A DNA stretch of 64,000 bases from Palsa-504 sp963835775 (GCA_963835775.1 CAWIHB010000010.1:124001-188000); one strand, 5' to 3'; positions 38,537 to 47,198 are shown, counted from the first letter of the stretch. Numbers and translations are program-made. The notes: a model not told the origin generated them from the letters alone.

Positions 38537-40818
38537 CGGCTGCTCTCCTGGCTGGCCGCCTGGCTCAGGGCCCGGACCCGGGCCGGCGTGAGCGGCAGCC
38601 GGCCGACGCCGCCGGGCAGGCCGAGCGCGTCCCGCACCGCGTTGGCCACCGCCGCGCCGACGGCGTTGATGCCGCCCTCGCCCGCGCCCATCACGCCGAG
38701 CGGGTTGCCCGGGGCCGGGGCGTCCTGGCTGACCAGGACGTCGACCGGGGGGACTTCGGCGGCGGTCGGCAGCCGGTATTCGATGAAGCTGATCGCCTGC
38801 GGCTGCCCGGCGTCGTCGTAGCTGAACTCCTCGAGCAGCGCTCCGCCCAGGCCCTGGGCCACCCCGCCGCGCAGCTGGCCTTCCACCAGCATCGGGTTGA
38901 TGGCCCGGCCCACCTCGTAGGCGACCAGGTAGCGCAGCACCCGGACCCGCCCGGTGCCGGTGTCCACCTCCACCAGCGCGGCGTGCGCGCCGTAGGGGTA
39001 GGTCATATGCGAGACCTCGAACCGGCGGCGGGCGGACAGGCCGGCGGGCTCGCCGGGCCGCAGGTGCCTGCTGGCCGGGGCGGCGGCCCGGGCGATGTCG
39101 GCCAGGGCCAGCCGGGCGGTTGGGTCGCCGCGGACGGTGACGGCCCCGTCGGCCAGGTCGAGGTCCTCCTCGGCGGCCTCCAGGACGCGCGCGGCCAGCT
39201 CGATGGCCCGCTGCCTGACCGCGGTCGCGGCCTGGTGCACGGCGCTGCCGCCGACCACGGTCGACCGGGACGCCCAGGACCCGGCCCCGAACGGCTGGGC
39301 GTCCGTGTCGCCCAGGGTGACCCGGACAGTGCCCGGGTCGACGCCCAGGGCGTCCGCGGCGATCTGCGTCATGACGGTCTCGATGCCCTGCCCCAGGGAG
39401 GTCCCGCCGGAGCAGACGTGCACGGCGCCTGACTTGCTCACGGTCACGTCGGCCGTCTCCTGCGGCCCGAGCCCGCTCTTCTCCACGAACATGGCCAGTC
39501 CGAAGCCGCGCCGGCCGCCAGCCGCGGCCGGGGTGGCGGTGCGGTAGCCGAGGCGGTCGGCCTCCTTGACCGCCGCCGCCAGCAGGGCGGGATAGTCGCC
39601 GGTATCCAGGATCAGGTCGGTGCCCAGGGTGCTGATCGGGCGCTGGTGCGGCAACTCGGCGGCGGTCAGCAGGTTGCGCTCGCGCAACTCGATGGGGTCG
39701 ATGCCGAGCTGGGTGGTGGCCACGTCGAGCAGGTGCTCGCGCGCCGCGGTGCCCTCGAACCGGCCGGGCGCCCGGTAGGTGCCGCACGGCGTCTTGTTGG
39801 TGAGCACCACCCGGACCTGGCCCCGGTAGGCGGGCACCCGGTAGGGGCCGGGCAGCATGGCCGCGGTGAGTTCGGCCACCGCGACGCCGTGGGTGCGGCA
39901 GTAGGCGCCGTTGTCCTGGGTGATGTCGTCCTTCAGGCCCAGGATCCGGCCGTCGGCGTCGAAGGCGGCGGCCACCCGGTGGTACTGCTGGCGCGAGTGG
40001 TTCACCGCCACCAGGTGCTCGGCCCGGTCCTCGGCCCACTTGACCGGGCGCCGCAGCTGGATGGCCAGCCAGGGGATGAGGAAGTCCTCGGGGTAGAACT
40101 CGCCCCGGACGCCGAAGCCGCCGCCCGCGTCGACCGCGTGCACGTGGATCAGGGTCTCGTCCATGCCGAGCAGGCCGGCCAGCAGGTCGCGGTTCCACAC
40201 CGGGACCTTGGTCATGCCGAAGATGCTGAGCGTGCCGCGGTCTGGGTCGGGCACGGCCAGCAGGCAGCGCGGCTCGAGCGGGACGCCGGAGTGCCTGCCG
40301 ATGGCGAGGTCGATCTCCACCACGCGGGCGGCCCGGGCGAAGGCGGCGTCGGTGTCGCCGTAGCCGCGGGTGAGCTCGGCCGCCACGGGGGCCTCCGCGT
40401 TCCGGGCATCGAGGACCACGGCCCGTTCGGCAATATCAATATCCACCAGCTCGGCGGCGTCCTCGCAGGCGTAGGGGTCGTCGCCGGCCACCACGGCGAG
40501 CGGCTCGCCGACGTAGCGGACGGTGCCGGCGGCCAGGATGGGCTGCAGGTAGCGGCTGAGGTCGGTGCCTGCGATGGCCAGCCGGACGGGAATGGCCAGG
40601 CCGCCGGGCAGGTCGCCGGCGGTGATGACCGCGGCGATGCCCGGGGCCTGCGCGGCCTGCGTGACGTCCAGCTCGCGGACCTGCCCGTGGGCCGATGGCG
40701 AGCGGACGATCCGGGCCCACAGCTGGCCTGGCGCGCTGATGTCGTCGCCGAACCGGCCGCGGCCGCGCAGCAGGCGGGGGTCCTCGCGGCGCGGCAGCCG
40801 GCTGCCGATGACGCTCAT
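38533..40818 (-). CDS. Molybdopterin-binding large subunit of a xanthine dehydrogenase-type enzyme (second large subunit)
   Basis: 761 residues from the ATG at 40818. It begins SVIGSRLPRREDPRLLRGRG and has DAGGGFGVRGEFYPEDFLIP, NKTPCGTYRAPGRFEGTAA and GVMGAGEGGINAVGAAVANA, the last carrying the catalytic Glu. The active-site loop TYRAPGR is not the AYRCSFR of true CO dehydrogenase, so it should hydroxylate an organic substrate. It overlaps coxS-like and gntR genes by ATGA. It is clearly a paralogue of the 804-residue large subunit in the same operon. Confidence 0.93.
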   Translation of the reverse strand: MSVIGSRLPRREDPRLLRGRGRFGDDISAPGQLWARIVRSPSAHGQVRELDVTQAAQAPGIAAVITAGDLPGGLAIPVRLAIAGTDLSRYLQPILAAGTVRYVGEPLAVVAGDDPYACEDAAELVDIDIAERAVVLDARNAEAPVAAELTRGYGDTDAAFARAARVVEIDLAIGRHSGVPLEPRCLLAVPDPDRGTLSIFGMTKVPVWNRDLLAGLLGMDETLIHVHAVDAGGGFGVRGEFYPEDFLIPWLAIQLRRPVKWAEDRAEHLVAVNHSRQQYHRVAAAFDADGRILGLKDDITQDNGAYCRTHGVAVAELTAAMLPGPYRVPAYRGQVRVVLTNKTPCGTYRAPGRFEGTAAREHLLDVATTQLGIDPIELRERNLLTAAELPHQRPISTLGTDLILDTGDYPALLAAAVKEADRLGYRTATPAAAGGRRGFGLAMFVEKSGLGPQETADVTVSKSGAVHVCSGGTSLGQGIETVMTQIAADALGVDPGTVRVTLGDTDAQPFGAGSWASRSTVVGGSAVHQAATAVRQRAIELAARVLEAAEEDLDLADGAVTVRGDPTARLALADIARAAAPASRHLRPGEPAGLSARRRFEVSHMTYPYGAHAALVEVDTGTGRVRVLRYLVAYEVGRAINPMLVEGQLRGGVAQGLGGALLEEFSYDDAGQPQAISFIEYRLPTAAEVPPVDVLVSQDAPAPGNPLGVMGAGEGGINAVGAAVANAVRDALGLPGGVGRLPLTPARVRALSQAASQESSR

Positions 40819-41318
40819 GGGCCGTCCGCGGCCGAGTCCCGGCGGGCCCGTGCGGTGGCCACGATGGCGTCGATGATGCCCTGGTAGCCGGTGCAGCGGC
40901 ACAGGTTCGAGGCGACCAGGTCCCGGGCCGCCTGCTCGGACAGCGGCCCGGCGGCGGCCGGCTCGGCCAGGTAGGCCTCGGCCAGCATGAGGAAGCCGGG
41001 GGTGCAGAACCCGCACTGCAGCCCGTGGTGGTCGCTGAACGCCTGCTGCAGGTCAGACAGCTGATCCCCGTCGGCCAGGCCCTCCACCGTGCGGACCTCG
41101 GCGCCGTCAGCCTGGACGCCGAAGACCAGGCAGGCCCGGACCGGCGCACCGTCGAGGATGACCGTGCAGGCACCGCAGATGCCGTGCTCGCAGCCCAGGT
41201 GCGTGCCGGTGTAGCCGAGGTCATGGCGGAGCACGTCGGCCAGCATCCGGCGGGGCTCGACGGCCAGCTCATGGCGGTGGCCGTTGACGGTCAGGACGAC
41301 GGGATGCAGGTCCGTCAT
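40815..41318 (-). CDS. [2Fe-2S] small subunit of the molybdenum hydroxylase
   Basis: 167 residues. The plant-type cluster is GCEHGICGACTVILDGAPVR with a further Cys in ACLVFG; the second cluster is LQCGFCTPGFLMLAEAYL and LCRCTGYQGIIDAI. Both are complete. It transfers electrons from the Mo site to the FAD subunit. This is the only small subunit in the operon, so the two large subunits must share it or one works differently. Overlapping ATGA junctions on both sides. Confidence 0.96.
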   Translation of the reverse strand: MTDLHPVVLTVNGHRHELAVEPRRMLADVLRHDLGYTGTHLGCEHGICGACTVILDGAPVRACLVFGVQADGAEVRTVEGLADGDQLSDLQQAFSDHHGLQCGFCTPGFLMLAEAYLAEPAAAGPLSEQAARDLVASNLCRCTGYQGIIDAIVATARARRDSAADGP

Positions 41319-43729
41319 GAGGCGGCCCCGGCCCTACTCAGGGCGGCACTGCTCATGGCCGCGCTGCTCATGGCGGCGCTGCTCAGGGCGGCACTGCTCA
41401 GGGCGGCGCTGAGGTCCTGGGGCAGCACGGGGATGTGGTCGAAGCGCACGTCGGTGTCGGACAGCGCGTCGTTGATGGCGTCCAGGACGGCCGCCGGGGC
41501 GCCGATCGTGCCGCCCTCCCCCATCCCCTTCGCGCCGGTCTCGCTGAACCGGGACGGCGTCTGCAGGTGGATGATGTCCACGGCGCACATCTCGGCCGCC
41601 GTGGGGGCTAGGTAGTCCATCAGCGTGGCGCTCAGCGGCTGGCCTTCCGGGTCGAAGCAGATCCGCTCGAGCAGGGCGGCCGCCGCGCCCTGGGTGACGC
41701 CGCCCCGGACCTGCCCGTCGACCACCAGCGGGTTGATGACCACGCCGCAGTCCTCGACCACCAGGTACCTGTGCAGCCGGATAGCGCAGGTGCCCGGGTC
41801 GATGGCGACCATGGCCACGTGGCAGGCGTTGGAGAAGGTGCCGGACGGGTCGAACGAGGCCCGGGCCTCGAGGCCGTAACGCAGGTCCTCCGGCAGCCGG
41901 TGGGTCTGGAAGTGCACCAGCCGGGCCAGCTCGCCGATGCCGATGGCCGAGGCTTCATCGCCGCGGATGCGGGCCGTCCCCTCGGCCAGTTCCACGTCGG
42001 CCGGGCTGGCCTCGAGCAGGGCCGCGGCGGCCTTCTTGAGCTGGCCGGCCACCAGGTCGGCGGCCCGCCCGGCGGCGCTGCCGCCGGTCACCACCGACCG
42101 GCTGCCCCAGGTGCCCCACCCGTAGGAGGCCAGGTCGGTGTCGCCCTGGCGGAGCCGGACCTGGTCCGGGTGCACGCCCAGGCGGTCGGCGACGATCTGG
42201 GCGAAGGTGGTCTCGTGTCCCTGGCCGTGGCCGCAGGTCCCGGTGGTGACGATGACCTCGCCGGTCGGGTCCATCCGGACCAGGGCGGTGTCGTAGCCGG
42301 GGGTCATCCGCATCCGGCGCAGGGACATGGCCGGCGTGCCGTAGGCGGTCCGTTCGGAGAAGCAGGCGTAGCCGATCCCGGCGCGCAGTCCGCGGCCGCG
42401 CAGCCGGTCCCGCTCGGCCGGCCATTTCTTGTCGTGCACCTGCGCTTCGGCCAGGTCGAGGGCCTCGCGGTAGCTGCCCTCGTCGTAGGTGATGTGGTTG
42501 ACCCCGGTGTAGGGGAACTCGCCGGGGCCGATCAGGTTGCGCCGCCGCACCTGCAGCGGGCCGAGGCCGAGGGCTTCGGCCGCCTTCTCCATCAGGCGCT
42601 CCATGACCAGCACCATCTGCGGCCGGGACACGCCCCGGTAGGGCGCGGCGGGGGCCTTGTTGGTGGCGATGGCCCGGCCGCGGGCCCGGTAGGCCGGCAC
42701 CTTGTACACGCCGGGCAGTTCGGTCGCGGCCATCAGCGGCTCGACCGCGCAGGTGAACGGGAACACCGAGTACGCTCCGGTGTCGCAGTCGATCTCGGCG
42801 TCCAGGCCCAGGATCTGGCCGGTGGCGTCGAAGGCCGCGCGGACCCGGTACCGCTGCTCGTGCCCGTGGAACGCGGCGGTCAGGTTCTCCTGCCGGTCCT
42901 CGGTCCAGCGCACCGGGCGGCCCAGCCGCAGCGCCGCCGCGGCCACGGCCACCTCTTCCCGGCCGACCACGCACTTCAGGCCGAAGCCACCACCTACGTC
43001 CGGGGCGATCACCCGGACCGCCCGCTCGGGCAGGCCGAGGGCCTGCGCGACCCCGGAGCGGACCTGGTGCGGGACCTGGGTGGAGACGTGCAGCACCAGC
43101 TGGTCGTCACGGTCGTCCCGTTCGGCCAGGCAGGCCCGTCCCTCCAGGGGCAGCGCCGCGACCCTGGCGCTGGAGAAGTTAGCGCTGACGGTCAGGTGGG
43201 CGGCGGCGAAGATGGCCGGCAGCCGGTCGTCGTCGAACATGAGCAGGTCGACCAGGCAGTTGCGGCCGGCTTCGCCGTGCAGCCGGGGGGCGGCCGCGGC
43301 GGTGGCCGCCTCGATGCTGGTCACGGCGGGCTGGGGGTCCCAGTCCACCTCGACCAGTTCGGCCGCGTCCTCGGCCCGGTAGGGATCGTCGGCGAGGACC
43401 AGCGCGACCGGCTCGCCGACGAAGCGGACCACCTCCGCGGCCAGGATGGGCATCCGGGTGGGCACGAACTCATCCCGTTCCAGCGTGGCGAGCAGGAAGG
43501 GATGGCCCAGGCTGGCGGCGTCCAGGACGGCGGCCACGCCCGGCTGCCCGGCCGCGGCGGCGGTGTCGATCCTGGTGAGGTGGGCGTGCGCGTGCGGGCT
43601 GCGGACGAACGCGGCGTGCAGCAGGCCGGGCCGGGTTCTGGGGTCCAGGTCGGCGACGAACCGGCCCCGGCCGAGCAGCATCCGGCGGTCTTCCTTGCGA
43701 GGTACGGCGGCGCCGATCCAGGGGCTCAC
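41315..43729 (-). CDS. Molybdopterin-binding large subunit of a xanthine dehydrogenase-type enzyme (first large subunit)
   Basis: 804 residues from a GTG at 43729 that overlaps the FAD-subunit stop (GTGA). It begins WIGAAVPRKEDRRMLLGRGR and has APDVGGGFGLKCVVGREEVA, NKAPAAPYRGVSRPQMVLVM and GAKGMGEGGTIGAPAAVLDA with the catalytic Glu. The loop PYRGVSR is of the non-CODH type. The C-terminal ~30 residues are SAALS/SAAMS repeats, probably unstructured. Substrate unknown; the adjoining CoA ligase and crotonase suggest an aromatic or heterocyclic acid. Confidence 0.94.
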   Translation of the reverse strand: MSPWIGAAVPRKEDRRMLLGRGRFVADLDPRTRPGLLHAAFVRSPHAHAHLTRIDTAAAAGQPGVAAVLDAASLGHPFLLATLERDEFVPTRMPILAAEVVRFVGEPVALVLADDPYRAEDAAELVEVDWDPQPAVTSIEAATAAAAPRLHGEAGRNCLVDLLMFDDDRLPAIFAAAHLTVSANFSSARVAALPLEGRACLAERDDRDDQLVLHVSTQVPHQVRSGVAQALGLPERAVRVIAPDVGGGFGLKCVVGREEVAVAAAALRLGRPVRWTEDRQENLTAAFHGHEQRYRVRAAFDATGQILGLDAEIDCDTGAYSVFPFTCAVEPLMAATELPGVYKVPAYRARGRAIATNKAPAAPYRGVSRPQMVLVMERLMEKAAEALGLGPLQVRRRNLIGPGEFPYTGVNHITYDEGSYREALDLAEAQVHDKKWPAERDRLRGRGLRAGIGYACFSERTAYGTPAMSLRRMRMTPGYDTALVRMDPTGEVIVTTGTCGHGQGHETTFAQIVADRLGVHPDQVRLRQGDTDLASYGWGTWGSRSVVTGGSAAGRAADLVAGQLKKAAAALLEASPADVELAEGTARIRGDEASAIGIGELARLVHFQTHRLPEDLRYGLEARASFDPSGTFSNACHVAMVAIDPGTCAIRLHRYLVVEDCGVVINPLVVDGQVRGGVTQGAAAALLERICFDPEGQPLSATLMDYLAPTAAEMCAVDIIHLQTPSRFSETGAKGMGEGGTIGAPAAVLDAINDALSDTDVRFDHIPVLPQDLSAALSSAALSSAAMSSAAMSSAALSRAGAAS
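41337..41411. repeat. 15-bp tandem repeat, five units, at the end of the first large-subunit gene
   Basis: Five units of the type ctcagggcggcactg/ctcatggccgcgctg encode SAALS or SAAMS on the minus strand, in frame, shortly before the stop codon. Confidence 0.92.
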
Positions 43730-44751
43730 GTGCTGTCCTGGCCGGTGCTGTCCTGGCCGGTGCTGTCCTGGCCGGTGCTGTCCTGGCCGGTGCTGTCCTG
43801 GCCGGTGCTGTCCTGGCCGGTGCTGTCCTGGCCCGTGCTGTCCTGGCCCGTGCTGTCCTGGCCCGTGCTGTCCTGGCCTGTGCTGGGCTCGGCCGCCTCG
43901 GCGAGCGCGCGCGACACGAGCGTCGCGGTCAGCCGCCGCCGGTACTCGCCGCTGCCGTGGGTGTCTTCCCGCGGGTCGATCTGGCCGGCCGCGTATTCCC
44001 CCATAGCCTGCCAGGAGTCCGCCGTGGCGGGCTGGCCGGCCAGGGCACCCGCGTCGATCTCGACCGGCCGCGGCCCGACGCCGCCCAGGACCACGCGGGC
44101 GGACCGGCAGGTTCCGTCGCTGATGTCGGCCGTGACGGCGACGGCGACCACCGCGAAGTCCCCCTGGCGCGGGGCGAACTCGGTGAGCACCGCCCGGGGC
44201 GCCGGCCGGGGGAACCGCACCTCAGTGATCATCTCCTCCGGGCTGGCCACGGTGGTGTAGTAGCCCGCGAAGAACTCGGCCGCCGGGACTTCGCGCCGGC
44301 CCTGCGGGCCGGTCAGCACGACCTGCGCGTCGAGCAGCACCGCCAGCAGGCACCATTCCGAGGCCGGGTCGGCGTGGGCGATGCTGCCGCCGAACGTGCC
44401 CCGGCTGCGGATTGGGTAGTGCCCGATCCACCGGGCCGAGCGGGGCAGCACGCCGAACCCGCGGCGGACCGCCGGGTCACGGGTCGTCTCCACGGCGCGG
44501 TGCGTGGTTAGGGCCCCGATGCGCAGCCCGTCCGCCGGTTCGGTCCCCGCCGGTTCGGTCCGCAGGTAGCGTAGGCCCTCGATCCTGGTCACGTCGATCA
44601 GCGCGGCCGGGCGGGCCAGCCGGAAGTTCATCATCGGGACCAGGCTCAGCCCGCCGGCCAGGATCTTGGCCTCGTCCCCGAGTTCGGCGAGCAGCGCGAC
44701 CGCTTCGTCCACGCTGTGCGCGCGGTGGTAGGCGAACGGCGCTGGCTTCAC
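43726..44751 (-). CDS. FAD-binding medium subunit of the molybdenum hydroxylase
   Basis: 341 residues from a GTG at 44751 with GAGGAG 9 nt upstream. KILAGGLSLVPMMNFRLARP and SRGTFGGSIAHADPASEW are the two FAD-binding motifs of the CoxM/XdhB family; residues ~180-290 form the C-terminal CO_deh_flav_C domain. It passes electrons from the FeS subunit to an external acceptor. First gene of the operon. The last ~50 residues are ten STGQD repeats, absent from the family. Confidence 0.93.
   Translation of the reverse strand: MKPAPFAYHRAHSVDEAVALLAELGDEAKILAGGLSLVPMMNFRLARPAALIDVTRIEGLRYLRTEPAGTEPADGLRIGALTTHRAVETTRDPAVRRGFGVLPRSARWIGHYPIRSRGTFGGSIAHADPASEWCLLAVLLDAQVVLTGPQGRREVPAAEFFAGYYTTVASPEEMITEVRFPRPAPRAVLTEFAPRQGDFAVVAVAVTADISDGTCRSARVVLGGVGPRPVEIDAGALAGQPATADSWQAMGEYAAGQIDPREDTHGSGEYRRRLTATLVSRALAEAAEPSTGQDSTGQDSTGQDSTGQDSTGQDSTGQDSTGQDSTGQDSTGQDSTGQDST
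43730..43879. repeat. 15-bp tandem repeat, ten units, at the end of the FAD-subunit gene
   Basis: Ten copies of gtgctgtcctggccg (later units with a final c or t in place of g), plus a partial copy, encode STGQD on the minus strand. The array ends exactly at the GTGA that couples the gene to the next large subunit, so repeat number changes the tail but not the coupling. Confidence 0.96.
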
Positions 44752-44793
44752 CCTGGCAGGCTCCTCAGGCTCCCGGTCAGGTCCCGGTTCATT

Positions 44794-44803
44794 TGGTATA
44801 CCA
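44794..44803. promoter_or_regulatory. TGGTATACCA palindrome, candidate GntR/FCD operator
   Basis: A perfect 10-bp palindrome in an AT-rich island (ATTTGGTATACCATATTT) between the divergent FAD-subunit gene (start 44751) and crotonase gene (start 44830). FCD-type GntR proteins are known for TNGTATACNA-like sites, and one is encoded in this operon. It could control both directions. Confidence 0.65.
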
Positions 44804-44829
44804 TATTTCAGACGTTTCGGGAGCCGCGC

Positions 44830-45531
44830 ATGCCCCATCCTCACCATCCTCACCTGATGGTCGAGCGCCATCCGGCGGGCTACCGCTGGCTGCGCCTGGC
44901 CCGGCCGGAGCGGCGGAACGCCCTGGATGTCGGCCTGATGACCGCGGTGCGGGACGCGATCGCGGCCGAACCCGCGGCGCCCGTGCTGCTGGGCAGCACG
45001 GACCCGCAGGTGTTCTGCGCCGGGGCCGACCTGACCATTACCGATGCCGAACGGGCCGTCATCTCCGACCTCATTTACGACTGCTGCGAGGCCATGATCA
45101 CCAGGCCCGGGCCGGTGATCGCGGTAGTGACCGGCGCGGCGGTGGGCGGCGGGGCTCAGCTGGCGATCGCGTCCGACCTGCGGATCGCGAGCCCGGCAGC
45201 CCGGCTGCGGTTCACCGGGCCGCCCGGCCTGGACCTGGCCGTAGGCGCCTGGCTGCTGCCCGACCTGATCGGCCGGGGCGCGGCGATGGACCTGGTCCTG
45301 ACCGGCCGCTGGGTGGATGCCGCCGAGGCGCTGTCCCTCGGGCTGATCAGCTGCATCGAGGACGACCCGGACCTGGCCGCCGGGCAGATCGCCGCCGGCC
45401 TGGCGGGCCGGGACGGCGGCGCGGGGGTCAAGGCGGTGATGGCGGCCGGCGGCCTGCTGGACCGGCTGCGCGCCGAACGTCAGGTCAACCGGGCCGCCTG
45501 GGCCCGGCGGACCGGGGCGGCTGCCGGGTGA
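44830..45531 (+). CDS. Enoyl-CoA hydratase/isomerase (crotonase) family protein
   Basis: 233 residues from the ATG at 44830 (GGGAG 8 nt upstream). WLRLARPERRNALDVGLMTA, VFCAGADLTITD and AAVGGGAQLAIASDLRIASP show the crotonase fold and oxyanion hole. The hydratase glutamates are not evident in the RFTGPPGLDLAVGAWLLPDL region, so hydration is doubtful; isomerase, decarboxylase or thioesterase activity is possible. It is slightly short (usual 255-265). Divergent from the molybdenum hydroxylase operon and 12 nt from the CoA ligase gene, hence probably acting on that enzyme's CoA ester. Confidence 0.88.
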   Translation: MPHPHHPHLMVERHPAGYRWLRLARPERRNALDVGLMTAVRDAIAAEPAAPVLLGSTDPQVFCAGADLTITDAERAVISDLIYDCCEAMITRPGPVIAVVTGAAVGGGAQLAIASDLRIASPAARLRFTGPPGLDLAVGAWLLPDLIGRGAAMDLVLTGRWVDAAEALSLGLISCIEDDPDLAAGQIAAGLAGRDGGAGVKAVMAAGGLLDRLRAERQVNRAAWARRTGAAAG

Positions 45532-45543
45532 GGCCTGAAGCCG

Positions 45544-47094
45544 GTGAGCGGTTACCTGGACTGGAGCACGGCCGGCTGGCGGACGCACCTGCCCGGGCCG
45601 CACCCGCCCGGGCTGGCCGACATGCGGTCGCTGGTCGCCAGCCTAGGCGACGGAACGATTCCCGCGCTGGCCGCCGCCTCCGCGGCCGCGGTGCCCGGGA
45701 AGGTCGCGGTCACCGTCGGCGGCGAGGCGGTCACCCACGCGGAACTGGACGACGCGGCGGCCCGGGTAGCGGGCTGGCTGGCCGGCCGGATCCGGCCCGG
45801 CGACCGGGTGCTGCTCGCGGCCGCGGCCAGCGCCGGCTTCATCCGCTGCTACCTGGGGGCGCTGCGCGCCGGGGCGGTGCTGGTGCTGGCCAACCCGGGC
45901 TACACCGCCGCCGAGCTAGGGCACCTGATCACCGACTCCGGCGCCGTCCTGGCCTTCGCCGACCCGGGCCCGGCCCGGCTGCTGGCCACGCTGGGGCCGG
46001 ATCCGCTGGTCACGGTGCCCGTCCGGCAGCTGCCCGAGACCGCGGGCCGGACCGCCGGCATCGTGCCGGGCCCGGAGGACACCGCCCTGCTCGCCTACAC
46101 CTCGGGTACCACGGGCCGGCCCAAGGGCGTGCCGCTGACGCACCGCCAGCTCGCGACCTCGATCCGCTCGGCCATGGCGGCCTGGCGCTGGGGCCCGGAC
46201 GACGTGCTGGCCCACGCGCTGCCGCTGTACCATCAGCACGGCCTGGGCGGCGTCCACGCGGCGCTGATCGCGGGCGGCACGGCGCACATCAGGTCCCGGT
46301 TCTCCCCCGCCGACCTGGTGGCCACGATCGAGACCACCCGGGCCAGCGTGCTGTTCGCGGTGCCCACCGTCTACCAGGCGCTGATGGACGCGGATGTGGC
46401 CGTGGCCTCGCTGCGGGGCCTGCGCTTGGCGGTGTGCGGCTCGGCCCCGCTGAGCCCCGCGCTGGCCGCCCGGCTGGCCCAGGCACTCGGGCGGGTACCG
46501 CTGATCAGGTACGGCACGACGGAGACCGGGCTCAACGTCTCCAATCCCCTGGACGACCCGCGCGGTGACACGGTCGGGGTCCCGCTGCCCGGCGTCCTGG
46601 CCAGGATCCGCCCCGCCGACGGCGAGGCCGAACCGGGCGCGGACGGTGAGATCCAGCTTGGGGGGCCGCAGGTGTTCTCCGGCTACTGGCGCGACCCGGC
46701 CGCCACCCAGGCCGCCTTCACCCCGGACGGCTGGTTCTGCACCGGTGACATCGGGGCCGTGGACCCGGTCTCCGGCCACCTGCGGATCCGCGGCCGGACC
46801 AAGGAGCTGATCATCACCGGTGGGCTGAACGTCTACCCGCGCGAGGTGGAGATCGTGCTCGAGGAGCACCCGGCAGTAGCCGAAGCCGCGGTGGCGGGTG
46901 TGCCGCATAACCGGTGGGGCGAGCAGGTCACGGCCTGGGTGGTACTGCGCGACGGGAAGGGATTCGACGAGGCCGCCCTCATCGCGCACGCCCGGGAGCG
47001 GCTGGCCGGGTACAAGTGCCCCAAGCGGGTGTTCCAGCTGACCGCCCTGCCCCGCAACCACGTGGGCAAGATCGTGCGCAGCGCGCTGCGCTGA
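45544..47094 (+). CDS. Acyl-CoA synthetase (AMP-forming)
   Basis: 516 residues from a GTG. ANL superfamily motifs: LAYTSGTTGRPKGVPLTH (P-loop, near residue 185), IRYGTTETGLNVSNPL, GWFCTGDIGAVD, GLNVYPREVEIVL and the A10 Lys in LPRNHVGKIVRSALR. It resembles malonyl- and aryl/fatty acyl-CoA ligases; the specificity pocket cannot be read by eye. Operon with the crotonase gene, divergent from the molybdenum hydroxylase. A reasonable model is activation of the acid that the hydroxylase modifies. Two hairpins follow its stop. Confidence 0.92.
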   Translation: MSGYLDWSTAGWRTHLPGPHPPGLADMRSLVASLGDGTIPALAAASAAAVPGKVAVTVGGEAVTHAELDDAAARVAGWLAGRIRPGDRVLLAAAASAGFIRCYLGALRAGAVLVLANPGYTAAELGHLITDSGAVLAFADPGPARLLATLGPDPLVTVPVRQLPETAGRTAGIVPGPEDTALLAYTSGTTGRPKGVPLTHRQLATSIRSAMAAWRWGPDDVLAHALPLYHQHGLGGVHAALIAGGTAHIRSRFSPADLVATIETTRASVLFAVPTVYQALMDADVAVASLRGLRLAVCGSAPLSPALAARLAQALGRVPLIRYGTTETGLNVSNPLDDPRGDTVGVPLPGVLARIRPADGEAEPGADGEIQLGGPQVFSGYWRDPAATQAAFTPDGWFCTGDIGAVDPVSGHLRIRGRTKELIITGGLNVYPREVEIVLEEHPAVAEAAVAGVPHNRWGEQVTAWVVLRDGKGFDEAALIAHARERLAGYKCPKRVFQLTALPRNHVGKIVRSALR

Positions 47095-47126
47095 GCCGAG
47101 GCGCCCAGGTCCCGGGCTTGCTTTAG

Positions 47127-47178
47127 GGTGGTGAAACCCGGCCTTCACCACCAAGAGTGTGGTGAAACCCGGGTTTCA
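47127..47178. terminator. Two tandem hairpins after the CoA-ligase gene
   Basis: GGTGGTGAA (47127-47135) pairs with TTCACCACC (47144-47152) around ACCCGGCC, and TGAAACCCGGGTTTCA (47163-47178) is a perfect 16-bp palindrome. They lie between the convergent ends of the ligase gene (47094) and DUF5996 gene (47199), where a bidirectional terminator is expected. Same core as the pair at 22193-22252. Confidence 0.65.
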
Positions 47179-47198
47179 TGCCGATACCATTTTCCGAG

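Noticed and set aside
37910..40198. Upstream extension of the GntR frame to 762 codons
   Set aside because: The upstream part is out of phase with the Mo large subunit and low-complexity; the ATG at 38536 with a 4-bp overlap is the natural start.
43730..43879. CRISPR array
   Set aside because: Units are directly adjacent with no spacers, in frame with a coding sequence, and no cas genes are nearby.
38533..44751. Aerobic CO dehydrogenase (coxMSL)
   Set aside because: Both large subunits lack the AYRCSFR active-site loop, and the gene order with two large subunits and CoA ligase does not fit CODH.
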